This document shows positions 19,928 through 28,910 of a stretch of DNA of 64,000 nt, in pieces. This stretch comes from Psychrobacter aestuarii (GTDB lineage Bacteria; Pseudomonadota; Gammaproteobacteria; Pseudomonadales; Moraxellaceae): positions 1,178,001-1,242,000 of the forward strand of contig NZ_CAJGYT010000001.1 in NCBI RefSeq assembly GCF_904846035.1, in the 5' to 3' direction. The translations under genes and the position numbers were made by a program. The notes below the pieces were generated by a model, which had not been told where the DNA came from, ran no database searches, and saw only the letters and a list, made by a program, of their open reading frames with translations. The first letter of the stretch is position 1, and the number at the start of each line of letters is the position of its first letter.

Positions 19928-20117
19928 ATATATATAGAATAAAAAATGTAAACTTTTTATTCCAATATAAAAAAGCTATAGGTATAAAATAATCTATATT
20001 AATAAATACCCTATGCAATCCTAAGTTATGACATAGATACCAAAAAAACAAGTTTGGTAAAATTACTATCAATATAGAAAACAGCACTTCTCTTAAGTTT
20101 ATTTTACGAGATATCAT
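19866..20117 (-). CDS. N-terminal membrane part of the phosphotransferase-like protein (probably frameshifted gene)
   Basis: This 83-codon frame starts MISRKINLREV with GAGGAAATC directly before the ATG. It contains about three hydrophobic segments (VLFSILIVILPNLFFWYL, YFIPIAFLYW, FTFFILYIFVFY). It then runs out of frame after overlapping the start of the catalytic frame by about 60 bases. Skipping one base in the A6 run at 19919-19924 (T6 on the coding strand) would join FVF to IDFLLIFGQ and continue the membrane domain smoothly. The good ribosome site here and its absence at the second frame support a single original gene. A true short protein is the less likely alternative. Confidence 0.6.
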   Translation of the reverse strand: MISRKINLREVLFSILIVILPNLFFWYLCHNLGLHRVFINIDYFIPIAFLYWNKKFTFFILYIFVFYRFFTYLWANISYYKSI

Positions 20118-20126
20118 GATTTCCTC

Positions 20127-20155
20127 AAAAAAAAGAAGGAGACATAGTCTCCTTC
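20127..20155 (-). terminator. Rho-independent terminator after pilA
   Basis: The perfect stem GAAGGAGAC/GTCTCCTTC with a three-base loop is followed on the minus strand by eight U. The U-run directly touches the ribosome site of the next gene, so downstream expression probably depends on read-through from pilA. Confidence 0.9.
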
Positions 20156-20182
20156 TTTTATATTTCCAGATCTCTAAACGGC

Positions 20183-20626
20183 TTAGCTACCTGAGCAACC
20201 AGTTGGTTTAAACTTAGCAGGTACAGTAGTAGAGCATGACCATGCGCCTGCATCGGTACGTGTCCATGTCAACGTGTTTGCACCGGTTTGCTTGATAGCA
20301 GTAGAGGCATTATCACCAAAAGTAGCTACCAAAGTCGCTGCACCAGTATCTTCAAAACTTGCAACAAGGCCAGTTTGTAGGGTTTTTGTCGATGCGCCTA
20401 ATAGATTGCTATTTGTCCAACCAAATTCACACGCAGTAGCTTCTAGGCCATCATTCAAGCAGGTTTCAGTAGCCGTACGCATCGCACCAACTTCACCCAT
20501 TACACGGCTTACTTGAGATTTAGCGATGTAGTTTTGATACTGAGGAATAGCGATCGCAGCTAGAATACCGATAATAGCGATAACGATCATGAGTTCGATT
20601 AGGGTAAAACCTTTTTGAGCGTTCAT
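20183..20626 (-). CDS. pilA: Type IV major pilin (PilA-type)
   Basis: This is a 147-residue type IVa pilin, the probable main subunit of the pilus used for twitching, adhesion and DNA uptake. The leader is very short (MNAQKG) and the mature protein begins [20 protein letters not shown], with Glu5 and Pro22 intact. A disulfide loop is formed by the Cys in WSC near residue 130 and the Cys in TGC at the C-terminus. AAGGAG lies five bases before the ATG. A sigma-54 promoter lies about 110 bases upstream, and a strong terminator follows. Both fit an abundant pilin transcript. The gene is separate from the minor-pilin operon upstream on the same strand. Confidence 0.93.
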   Translation of the reverse strand: MNAQKGFTLIELMIVIAIIGILAAIAIPQYQNYIAKSQVSRVMGEVGAMRTATETCLNDGLEATACEFGWTNSNLLGASTKTLQTGLVASFEDTGAATLVATFGDNASTAIKQTGANTLTWTRTDAGAWSCSTTVPAKFKPTGCSGS

Positions 20627-20946
20627 AACAACTCCTTATGAGTATATGGCAGTAGCATACATAGTGCTATTAATTGGCTGCCTACAAGAATTATTTAGGA
20701 TGGCTAATTTATTTAGCTTATCCGTCTTACTTATAATATTGCAGGTAATGTGCCAACTTTGGAAATAACCTTATGCTAATCTCAATATTTTAATACTGTA
20801 CCTTGTGGATTCATACGTTAACGCCAAATTATCGTTTACAATACATATTTTTACCATTTCCTAAGTATCTATAGTAGAAATGTACTTTTTTGACGAATAT
20901 TGTCTACTGTTTATTGCTATATAGTGACTATTTTTGTCAAAGTTAA
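20627..20946. other. pilA upstream region
   Basis: This is about 320 bases between the end of the pilE operon and pilA. It holds the sigma-54 promoter at 20740-20756 and A+T-rich DNA upstream of it, where an activator such as PilR would be expected to bind. No further gene was seen. Confidence 0.6.
20740..20756 (-). promoter_or_regulatory. Sigma-54 (-24/-12) promoter of pilA
   Basis: The minus strand reads TTGGCACATTACCTGCA. The invariant GG and GC are 10 bases apart, as required, and only two positions differ from the TGGCACG-N4-TTGCA consensus. Initiation would fall near 20729, about 100 bases before the pilA start. PilS/PilR-activated sigma-54 promoters of pilA are well known in Pseudomonas and related groups. 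Confidence 0.75.
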
Positions 20947-21372
20947 CTAATTTTTCCATTCATCACCAGTACCGCATACCGTTCCTCGGCACTTGACGCC
21001 TTTACTATCTAAGGTTAACGTACCATCGCCTGCCATTTGTTTACCAACAATCGGCGCTGCAGTAACCGTCCAATCTTTATTTAGCGGATTTGAGAGTGTG
21101 ACATTATACAAAGCAGTACTTTGTCTTGGATAATTTCCTGTTAATCCAGTAGTCACCACACTACTATATTTGCCTAGTGACAATTTTTGTCGCTCAATTT
21201 GTTGGGCAATATTTTGCATCTCACTCATCATATCTGCCCGCTTAGTTTTGATTGCATAATTTTGATAATTGGGATAGGCAATCGCTGCTAGAATACCGAT
21301 AACGGCAACGACAATCATTAATTCAATAAGTGTAAAACCTGACGATTTTTGATAGTCTATTTTCATTACCAT
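20947..21372 (-). CDS. pilE: Minor type IV pilin PilE
   Basis: This is a 141-residue minor pilin of the PilE family. The leader ends in SSG and the mature N-terminus is [25 protein letters not shown], with Glu5 and Pro22 intact. The charged region after the helix (KTKRADMMSEMQNIAQQIERQ) is typical of PilE. Two Cys near the C-terminus (KCRGTVCG) may form a small disulfide. The start ATG overlaps the stop of the upstream pilin gene, and it is the last gene of the fimU-pilV-pilW-pilX-pilY1 operon. It would join the initiation complex at the pilus tip. Confidence 0.88.
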   Translation of the reverse strand: MVMKIDYQKSSGFTLIELMIVVAVIGILAAIAYPNYQNYAIKTKRADMMSEMQNIAQQIERQKLSLGKYSSVVTTGLTGNYPRQSTALYNVTLSNPLNKDWTVTAAPIVGKQMAGDGTLTLDSKGVKCRGTVCGTGDEWKN

Positions 21373-21941
21373 GTCTGTTGTCCCGTTCCACAGTTGGCTG
21401 ATGTAATAGTAATAGTATTGTCTTTACTTTGGCACCGCATACCCTGACTGGTCATCATAAATCTATTTGCACTACTGGTAATACCATTTGTATTAGGAGT
21501 GGCTAACATTTTCCATGAACGTCCTGTTGCGGTATCTGCATTCTTAGCAGTATTTGTAGTAGAAATCAAAGAATTGGCAGGTGACGTACCATCTACTAAA
21601 GTGATTTTATAACGATAGTTGCTCGACGTACTGCCACTAGGGACATATATGGTTTTGTTATCAGTATTGTCATAAGTATAACTGACTGTGCTCGTATTAC
21701 TTACCATCTTTGGTTGAAAGCCACGATAAGTCAATGCTTTGGCTCGCCATTGCTCAAGTTGAACTTGTATATCGAGCATTTTAGCCTGTACTTCTCGTTC
21801 AGCATTCTGTATTGCATACTGCTGATAACTAGGTATGGCAATGGCGGCAAGAATAGCCAATATTGCTACTGTGACCATCAGCTCGATTAAAGTAAAACCG
21901 AGCTGATGATGCCTTTTGTAAATTGATGGTAAAGTATGCAT
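21366..21941 (-). CDS. Minor type IV pilin (PilE-related)
   Basis: This is a pilin-like protein of about 191 residues with a leader ending in QLG and a mature N-terminus [28 protein letters not shown]. The post-helix segment (REVQAKMLDIQVQLEQWRAK) is PilE-like. The C-terminal domain is Thr/Ser/Asn-rich with two Cys (RCQ and NCG). It sits between pilY1 and pilE, in an order also seen in Acinetobacter. The chosen ATG has GGGAC before it; a GTG 16 codons earlier, close to the pilY1 stop, is possible. The stop overlaps the next start, so translation is coupled. Confidence 0.82.
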   Translation of the reverse strand: MHTLPSIYKRHHQLGFTLIELMVTVAILAILAAIAIPSYQQYAIQNAEREVQAKMLDIQVQLEQWRAKALTYRGFQPKMVSNTSTVSYTYDNTDNKTIYVPSGSTSSNYRYKITLVDGTSPANSLISTTNTAKNADTATGRSWKMLATPNTNGITSSANRFMMTSQGMRCQSKDNTITITSANCGTGQQTW

Positions 21942-21995
21942 AGTGACTGTCCCATTGACAATTTTTGTACTTGCTTTATCAGATGACACTGACAG

Positions 21996-24900
21996 CTATT
22001 GCTTCTCATACCACGCTTTAGGCTGCAAGGTATAACGCTCATTAAATAGGTACTCTACGGCTGAGCCATCACCCCCAGTCTGTGTTGCTTGACCACCATC
22101 GTACTGAGTATCTTTAATATTGCTACTGTTCTTGTCTGTATCAGTACCGTATTTTGTACGATTCTTTGTATTAACGCGTTCGTCTACAGTAGTTGTCCCT
22201 ATAAGTACCTTGATGTCTGTATTGTTTTTATTGAAAGCACCAAGTGTCAATTCTTGAATGCCTTGTCCTGCAGGAACATACCCGCCTGTTCCGTTAACAG
22301 ACGAAGCATCTAAGCAGATACCATAAGGTAAACAATATAGCTGGCGCTCTGATCCACCTTGAATCTTAGGCGTACATGAATCTGCTTTTCCATATAATTT
22401 ATCGGGGTTGTATACTGTGGTATACAAAAGACTATTGATTACTACGCTATCTCCTACACCCTTGTTATACTTGACATTTTGATAGCCATCAAAACGAGTC
22501 AATGGATAATACCATCCTTGCTTCGTACCACGAATAAGTATTTTTCTAGTATCTTCTTTAACCTTATCAGTGGGTGTGGCACCCAGTGACATAGTTAAAT
22601 TTACTAAATTACTTTCTGTTAAATCAGAAACCGTCGTTTTAAAATCAGTCTCGTAAATACTTTTCTGCGTGATATCCGTATCAATAATGCCGTAAACACG
22701 GTTTGCGTAATCGTTGTTCGTGCGTAGTTTAGACAACGGTGCACTACGATTGCCTGAGACAACATTAACCATGGCAAAAATCTTGCCTGCATTGCTCACT
22801 GTTTCCCCACTAATGCCTTCATTACGGTAGAAGCTGATAACAGGGCGCTCATAGAAACGATAAGGTGCTGTGTTTGTATTGGTATTGGTGTTTAGAACAC
22901 GAACAATACGTTTGTTTGAAAAATTGTCTACTGCGGTAAAGCCAAATTCAGCTGGGCGAGCATTTTGAAAGTCTGCGCGGAACACTTGACCGCCTAAATC
23001 AGCAGCATATAAATGATCCATTAGTCCATCGTTATCTCGATCGAGAACAGTGATACCACCAGATATACTATTAATCATATCAGTAGTTTTAGTGTTTTTA
23101 TCGCCACCTGTTTCACCACTGGTAGACCAAATTAGTGCGCCAGTACTGGCATTAATGATATAAATTGCATTGCCCTTAGCAGGTGCCGCAGTTGTGGCTT
23201 TGTAACTGTCATTTTCATACTTCATGTCATAGCCACCACCAAAGACAAGTACATCTATAGGCTCGGCATTTTTTGATATACGAATTTTGGCAGCAGTAGG
23301 TTTGCTCCAGATCTGACCCATACGGCTAAAATCTGTAGAAGCATTATAATTTAGACCATTTGGTGTAATCGTAAATAGCATTTTAGGTGTGGCTTTACTG
23401 CTAATGTCCATACCATAAAACGCCTCTCCTCCCATACGAAGCCCGCCATAAGCAAACATGCCGTTTCCTGAAGAAGTATCTACAGTGACTTTGCTATTTT
23501 CCAAATCATAACTATAGTCGGTAGTAATTAGCCATGGTGCATCAACGCCGAAATAAGGTTGTCCTATAGTCTCTTTTATAGAGTCTTTCACCAATGCCTT
23601 TGGCTGCTGTTCAAGCATATATTTCGGTATAATGGCTGTCGTCTCGGTACCATCATCAGCATTTACTAAGTGAAGCGAGCCGTCCATAGAGCCGAACCAC
23701 ACATAGTCATCACGCGTATTTGTGATACTACCATTAGCGTCTAGCGTCGCATTATATGAAATAGCTGCTGGCTTAGAATGCACAACGCCGCCCAACACTT
23801 TAGTGCTGACTGTAGGTGCGCTTAAGACGAGATCATTGACAGCTACATTAGAAGAAGCTAAGCCATCAGCTGTGAGTACACTACTAAATCCTAAGAAGCT
23901 TAACAGGCGGCGTTTGTTAAGCTCAGTATAGGTTGTGGTATCTACTAGTTGATCAAAACCTACAGGCTTTCCTTCGGTCGATACACCCACTTTGCGTAAT
24001 ACAGGTGTTTTATCATTCGCTGTTTTATAATCCTCAACATACACACTACGCACGCTAGCCAGTCCCGAGCTTGGTGTTGCAAGCTGAGCATAGACACCAC
24101 CTGCCTCGACTTGGTCATTAGCCGTTTTGCCATCTTTAGTAAAATTGGTTGCCTGCCATAGATCTTGTGTTGTGTTGCTTAGGTCACCTGCCACATTGGT
24201 ATATAACCTATTGTCATTTTTACCATACAGCGTGCCATTGTTAAGGCTATATTTTTTGACATTTCCATCCCAAATGCTTTTGGCAGTATCGATATTTGGT
24301 GCAAGCATAGGCAGATATGCAAACGGTAGCTGCTGGGACGCTTGATAAGGGTTATCGGGCACAGTGATGGTGCCCGCTGGAATGGTTCGATTGAATGGCT
24401 CTAAACTCTTGGCAAAATCAAGGACACTACTGGCAATCGTTGTTCCTTGATCATTTGCAGTGTCCGAGCTAGAGTTTGCAGCAACATAATAGAAGCCGCC
24501 GTCACCATAAGTCTTAGCTTCATTGTCACCACGACGTTCACCAATACGACATAGATTTCGAGTATTGTTATCTACATTTGTGCCACTATCACAGTCGGTT
24601 ACTTCTTTTGTCTCATTATTAATAGTAATCTTTCGTTTACCCGTTAATCCTGCAAATGAGTTCCCGTATCCTACTGTTGCAGTTCTAATAGGCGATTTGC
24701 TTGGGTTGGTAGGATTACGCAATAGTGCTGTATATTCTGCCATACAGCCCCATGCTTGATTGACACTCCCTGATAGTGCATCACAGCTATTCACGGACAA
24801 ATTTGAACCTTGCAGAGATTCATTCATCACAGTTTTTGCTACTTGATTCGATGATCCGTTTGGCTCACCGTCAGTGAGTAGATATATACCATTGCCACCA

Positions 24901-25928
24901 CATTGGTCTTTCTCAATTGGCGATGTGTATTTTGTTTTACTGCTATTTTTTGCGGTATCTACAGAATCATCAAACCCACTGAAGCTTTGTGTATTAGCAT
25001 AATAAGTATCATAAGGTCTACCAGTGACTACATAATCTGCTCTAGGAAAAATGGAATTACCGTAATACCAATTATTATCCCAATTGGAACAAGCGGCTAC
25101 GTTTAGATTTAAAATACTGTTAAACGACAAAGTTGAATTGTTTGCTTTGCAAGCTCGGTAAATATAATAACCATTATATACGTCTCGTTGACCAACAGCT
25201 AATATCGAGTCTTTTTTAGTGTTTGTTCCCATCATATATGCCCCTGCCTCTGCAAGAGCTTGTGCGGTTGGTGTGTTGCCTGTCGAGCTCAAAGAAATGA
25301 CTTCTTGAATTAACTTACTACGTTGAGCCGCTGTCATTTTACCGACAGGTACCACAACCTTACCCTTTGTGCCATTACCATAGCCAAATATACCAACCCC
25401 AATTTTATAGTTATTGGTGATTTGACCAATCTCACTATCGTTAATTTGCTTATTACCTTTGGCATAAACTTCAGTGGCAAAAAGTTTAATCAGTGATAGT
25501 TGTAACCGTGACAAACGATCCAGTTCTTTTTTATTGCCATTATCACTACCTTGGTTATTACTAGTACCACCTTTTACTTGACATCCTTTTGGTACATAAG
25601 AAAAACTGCTTCTTGTGCCATCCTCTCCAACGACTACAGCTACGATTTCTTCTGATTGTAAGTCTCCATAACTGTTGTTATTACTATTGTCACAATTCTG
25701 TTTATAGTCATTTAAAATGCTTGACTCACCCATACTACCTGACACATCAAGCATCATAAAAATAGTCGCAGTACCAGGCTCAGCGGACTTATAAATTTCT
25801 AAGTCGCCGATAGGTTTTCTATCTGCACTATTAACAGTAGTCGATAAAGTACTCAGACTTACCAGTACAGCAGTCGCGAGTGCTGTTCTTCGCCATAATT
25901 GGGCGGTACGCTTATTGGATAGCTTCAT
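21996..25928 (-). CDS. pilY1: PilY1 type IV pilus tip adhesin
   Basis: This is a 1310-residue PilY1 with a signal peptide ending near VNSADR. The N-terminal half contains a von Willebrand A-like domain with a full MIDAS: DVSGSMGES, a Thr in STGNTPTAQAL and the Asp in LLTDGEPN. The C-terminal half is the PilY1 beta-propeller with repeated YGG/GGY-type blades, and it carries a calcium-binding loop DRDNDGLMD. PilY1 proteins sit at the pilus tip, prime assembly with the minor pilins, and act in adhesion and surface sensing. AAGGAG precedes the ATG. Its place after pilX and before the PilE genes is canonical. Confidence 0.95.
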   Translation of the reverse strand: MKLSNKRTAQLWRRTALATAVLVSLSTLSTTVNSADRKPIGDLEIYKSAEPGTATIFMMLDVSGSMGESSILNDYKQNCDNSNNNSYGDLQSEEIVAVVVGEDGTRSSFSYVPKGCQVKGGTSNNQGSDNGNKKELDRLSRLQLSLIKLFATEVYAKGNKQINDSEIGQITNNYKIGVGIFGYGNGTKGKVVVPVGKMTAAQRSKLIQEVISLSSTGNTPTAQALAEAGAYMMGTNTKKDSILAVGQRDVYNGYYIYRACKANNSTLSFNSILNLNVAACSNWDNNWYYGNSIFPRADYVVTGRPYDTYYANTQSFSGFDDSVDTAKNSSKTKYTSPIEKDQCGGNGIYLLTDGEPNGSSNQVAKTVMNESLQGSNLSVNSCDALSGSVNQAWGCMAEYTALLRNPTNPSKSPIRTATVGYGNSFAGLTGKRKITINNETKEVTDCDSGTNVDNNTRNLCRIGERRGDNEAKTYGDGGFYYVAANSSSDTANDQGTTIASSVLDFAKSLEPFNRTIPAGTITVPDNPYQASQQLPFAYLPMLAPNIDTAKSIWDGNVKKYSLNNGTLYGKNDNRLYTNVAGDLSNTTQDLWQATNFTKDGKTANDQVEAGGVYAQLATPSSGLASVRSVYVEDYKTANDKTPVLRKVGVSTEGKPVGFDQLVDTTTYTELNKRRLLSFLGFSSVLTADGLASSNVAVNDLVLSAPTVSTKVLGGVVHSKPAAISYNATLDANGSITNTRDDYVWFGSMDGSLHLVNADDGTETTAIIPKYMLEQQPKALVKDSIKETIGQPYFGVDAPWLITTDYSYDLENSKVTVDTSSGNGMFAYGGLRMGGEAFYGMDISSKATPKMLFTITPNGLNYNASTDFSRMGQIWSKPTAAKIRISKNAEPIDVLVFGGGYDMKYENDSYKATTAAPAKGNAIYIINASTGALIWSTSGETGGDKNTKTTDMINSISGGITVLDRDNDGLMDHLYAADLGGQVFRADFQNARPAEFGFTAVDNFSNKRIVRVLNTNTNTNTAPYRFYERPVISFYRNEGISGETVSNAGKIFAMVNVVSGNRSAPLSKLRTNNDYANRVYGIIDTDITQKSIYETDFKTTVSDLTESNLVNLTMSLGATPTDKVKEDTRKILIRGTKQGWYYPLTRFDGYQNVKYNKGVGDSVVINSLLYTTVYNPDKLYGKADSCTPKIQGGSERQLYCLPYGICLDASSVNGTGGYVPAGQGIQELTLGAFNKNNTDIKVLIGTTTVDERVNTKNRTKYGTDTDKNSSNIKDTQYDGGQATQTGGDGSAVEYLFNERYTLQPKAWYEKQ

Positions 25929-26008
25929 GAATCTACTCCTTTAGTATTTATCAGGACGATCCGCCTTTAGGTCATGATGTCTTGAGTCAATATATTTACA
26001 ATGACAAT

Positions 26009-26836
26009 TTAATTGGATGGCAAAGTACATAAAAGTCCATCACCTTTACCATAATTCACACACTTAACTCTCAGTGATTGATTCTCAACATTCACTTGTT
26101 GATATACCGTGGTATTAGGTACACCTGCACTAGACATACAGCCTGATAAAGTATCTGTTGCATTAACAGTTGTAATTGGTCTTGTGGTTTGTGCAAAGCA
26201 GTTGGTACTACCGACTTTGGTATCACCATAAGCGGGCAAAACAGCAGTACTATTAACATCAAAGCTATAGGCGATACTCGATACTTTGTTTGTATCCTGC
26301 CCCAATGTAAAATTGTTAAAAGCTTCGTCAGACACTCGAGGCGGCGTCATAGAAACATTCACTTGTGTCATGCTGGCATTACGGCTACTCACATAATCTT
26401 CAGGTTTGCTCGGATTGCAGTAACCTGTAGTATTTGGTAATACACTACCGCCACTAGGCGTCCGAATGGTGGTTTTATTGATATTAAAAAAGCGATCACG
26501 TGGACGAAAACAAAAGACATATTCATTATTTTGACCTTTTTTGTCTAAAATAAAATAACCAAAAGGTCCTGAGCGTGAGAGCATATCTGTATAGATATTA
26601 CTACGGCTATCACCGTTAACAGATTGTTCTATATTTTGATTGGCATTGTCTGCTGATTGCAGTAGTAAGGTATTAACCTGATCACTTGTAGAAAGTTTTA
26701 AATCTGTAGTGCTTTGGCGTACTGCTAATGCGCCAGCAATGACAATCAATATCAGAAATAACAATACCACAATCAACACGGCACCCTGTTGTTGCACAGG
26801 TCTTGAGAGCATATGTGTAGAGCGTTTAGTAGACAT
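26009..26836 (-). CDS. pilX: Minor pilin-associated protein PilX
   Basis: This is a 275-residue PilX-type minor pilin. The N-terminus has the PilX pattern QQQGAVLIVVLLFLILIVIAG, without the usual FTLIE sequence, which is normal for PilX/GspK-like proteins. A long Ser/Thr/Asn-rich globular part follows with several Cys (YVFCFRPRD, GYCNPS, NCFAQT, GCMSS, VKCV, LLCTL). It is part of the priming complex with FimU, PilV, PilW and PilY1. GAGGTCATT precedes the ATG. It lies between pilW and pilY1 in the operon. Confidence 0.9.
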   Translation of the reverse strand: MSTKRSTHMLSRPVQQQGAVLIVVLLFLILIVIAGALAVRQSTTDLKLSTSDQVNTLLLQSADNANQNIEQSVNGDSRSNIYTDMLSRSGPFGYFILDKKGQNNEYVFCFRPRDRFFNINKTTIRTPSGGSVLPNTTGYCNPSKPEDYVSSRNASMTQVNVSMTPPRVSDEAFNNFTLGQDTNKVSSIAYSFDVNSTAVLPAYGDTKVGSTNCFAQTTRPITTVNATDTLSGCMSSAGVPNTTVYQQVNVENQSLRVKCVNYGKGDGLLCTLPSN

Positions 26837-26851
26837 AATGACCTCTATTAA

Positions 26852-27799
26852 TTATGAACCGTTGATAGCATTTTGTACTATTGACATCACGCGCGCATTA
26901 CGTAGTAGAATGGTAGTTTCATAAGCACGGCGATAGTATTTTTGACGTGCTGTATCGGTTTTCAAGGTATTGGTCGTGTCCAATAGGATAAAGCTGTCAC
27001 TATCTGTGTTTTCTAACAAAGGCGTATTACTACGAATAATAACGCCAAGCTTAATTGTGGTAATGGCAGGCTTATCTGTCAGCGTAGAATATATGTTTGC
27101 AGGTAAATAAGTTAGGCTATTTAAATCTGTTGCTGTACCGAGCAATACTTTAAATTGATCGATAGCAGGAATGATAATCTCACCTGCATTGCCAAAATTC
27201 GATACTACCCCTGCATCAGTCACGCGCCCTGCATCACAGGCTAATCCAAGCGCTTTCACTGTCGATGTCTGATTGGCAGTCGTCTCGCGTACGAAATAAC
27301 GTTCAATCACCCAGTCACTACTACCAGAAGCTATAGTTTCACCTTCGCAGTCATACATATCACGACCCGTGACGTTTTTGTATTGGATAGTCAATTGGTC
27401 ACTGGCGATATTGGTATTAGATATGCCTGACCAACTATTAGCACCTTTCGTCACAGTCTGTCCTGCACTGACCGTAAAATCACCTGTATTCGTATAACCC
27501 ACATTTTTAATGTTATTACCTGTTAAGACGACGCCGCCGTGTGGTGTCAAACTGGTGATGCTGGTAATCTCATTCCCTAAATTAGCAAGTCGAATACTCT
27601 CCTCTAATGCCTGCATCGCAAAAATAGTGCTGTCTTGTACTTCAGAGGCACTTTGTTGTACCGTCACCGTGCGCGTACTGATTAAATAAACTTGCATTAC
27701 TGCAGCTGATATCAAAAGACCCAACACTAAGGCAATCATCAGCTCAATCAAGGTAAAACCCGTCTGAGTATGCGGTACATTTTTTTTAGTGTGACGCAT
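26852..27799 (-). CDS. pilW: Minor pilin PilW
   Basis: This is a 315-residue PilW with leader MRHTKKNVPHTQTG and mature start [21 protein letters not shown]. The long C-terminal domain with a Cys-containing middle (MYDCEGE, LACDAG) is typical of PilW. The ATG at 27799 overlaps the pilV stop as TGATG, which fixes the start better than an upstream alternative. PilW works with PilV, FimU and PilX at the pilus tip. Confidence 0.9.
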   Translation of the reverse strand: MRHTKKNVPHTQTGFTLIELMIALVLGLLISAAVMQVYLISTRTVTVQQSASEVQDSTIFAMQALEESIRLANLGNEITSITSLTPHGGVVLTGNNIKNVGYTNTGDFTVSAGQTVTKGANSWSGISNTNIASDQLTIQYKNVTGRDMYDCEGETIASGSSDWVIERYFVRETTANQTSTVKALGLACDAGRVTDAGVVSNFGNAGEIIIPAIDQFKVLLGTATDLNSLTYLPANIYSTLTDKPAITTIKLGVIIRSNTPLLENTDSDSFILLDTTNTLKTDTARQKYYRRAYETTILLRNARVMSIVQNAINGS

Positions 27800-28452
27800 C
27801 AGTAGGTCTCCGAAATTAGGCACTGACTGCCTGTTTTGTAGGTACCGTTTGCATTAGCGCAAGCTGCACCGTCACTATCACTCAGTAGAGCCTTGGTATC
27901 ATTCCATGCAACGATAATACACATCTGCGTTTGAATGGCTTGGGTGGTCGTGCCTGGACAAGTCACAACGTTAACCTTCATACCTTCATCAGTCGCCTGT
28001 TTTTTGAATATCAACGTATCGCGTGCTGCCAGTTGGTTCATATTACATTGCTGCTTTGGGACAATTTTTTGGCTTACAGTCTCAGTCCCCGTTGACAGGC
28101 AACCATTTGCACTTGTGCTGTTATCAATCGTCTTACTATCTACCGTAGCAGAAGTTATCGCCGTGCTACTCATCACCGCTTGTACGGTTGGCAAAGCACC
28201 CGTTGCCGATGGTTTTGCTTTGGTAAACGTCGTACCACTTGTTGTCACGTAGGCTTCAGGATACGCACGCATAATCTCCGATAAGTTACGTACCAAGGTG
28301 AGCGATTTGGTACGCATCATACTCTCATCGGTTGCCCCTACGGCGCGTACTTGTAGCGCACTAAAGCCAAGCACAGCAATCGATAGCAGCAGTACAGCCA
28401 CCATAACCTCAACGAGACCAACCCCTTGCTGATAATGTCTATTCATTAGCAT
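27799..28452 (-). CDS. pilV: Minor pilin PilV
   Basis: This is a 217-residue PilV. The leader is short (ending in QQG) and the mature N-terminus VGLVEVMVAVLLLSIAVLGFSAL has the Val1 and Glu5 typical of PilV/GspI-like pilins. The region after the helix (RTKSLTLVRNLSEIMRAYPEAY) is also family-like. Several Cys occur in the second half. It overlaps both fimU and pilW by a few bases, so the operon is tightly coupled. Confidence 0.9.
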   Translation of the reverse strand: MLMNRHYQQGVGLVEVMVAVLLLSIAVLGFSALQVRAVGATDESMMRTKSLTLVRNLSEIMRAYPEAYVTTSGTTFTKAKPSATGALPTVQAVMSSTAITSATVDSKTIDNSTSANGCLSTGTETVSQKIVPKQQCNMNQLAARDTLIFKKQATDEGMKVNVVTCPGTTTQAIQTQMCIIVAWNDTKALLSDSDGAACANANGTYKTGSQCLISETY

Positions 28453-28910
28453 GTCACTCCTGCTTGAGTAGTAATCACCGCAAGTTTATTGACTTTAACT
28501 TGTCTGGGCGAGGCACTGGCATTGCTGTCACAGATGGTATAGGTGATACTGTCACTGGCTGTTTTACTGGGACGAAAAGTGATACTTGTCGCAGTGCTAT
28601 TTTTCTTAATCGTACTTTTTGCATCATAATCATAGGTACGAATACTGCCCACAGTAATCGTACCGCCTGTCGTGCCATTCGTATAAGTCACTGGAATATC
28701 TTGACGACGAATCGCACTTTCTGCTTTCGCTTCTTTTAATGCATTTTCAAGCGTTGCCGCTGTCGACTTTACGCGCATATTGGCCAGCTGCAAGCTGATA
28801 CTGGGCGTGGCAATACTGGCAATAATACCGAGAACCGCAATCGTCACCATCAGCTCTACTAAGGTAAAGCCATGACTGCTGGTTAAGACGTGTCTGGTTT
28901 GAGTGCTCAC
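28446..28910 (-). CDS. fimU: Minor pilin FimU/FimT (GspH family)
   Basis: This is a 154-residue GspH-type minor pilin with leader ending in SSHG and mature start FTLVELMVTIAVLGIIASIA. The helix continues into SLQLANMRVKSTAATLENALKEAKAES, the GspH/FimT hallmark. It is the first gene of the minor-pilin operon. The start is a GTG with AGGAACATACT before it. FimU and FimT cannot be separated by eye; the operon position favours FimU. FimT in other species binds DNA during uptake, so the distinction matters. Confidence 0.85.
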   Translation of the reverse strand: MSTQTRHVLTSSHGFTLVELMVTIAVLGIIASIATPSISLQLANMRVKSTAATLENALKEAKAESAIRRQDIPVTYTNGTTGGTITVGSIRTYDYDAKSTIKKNSTATSITFRPSKTASDSITYTICDSNASASPRQVKVNKLAVITTQAGVTC

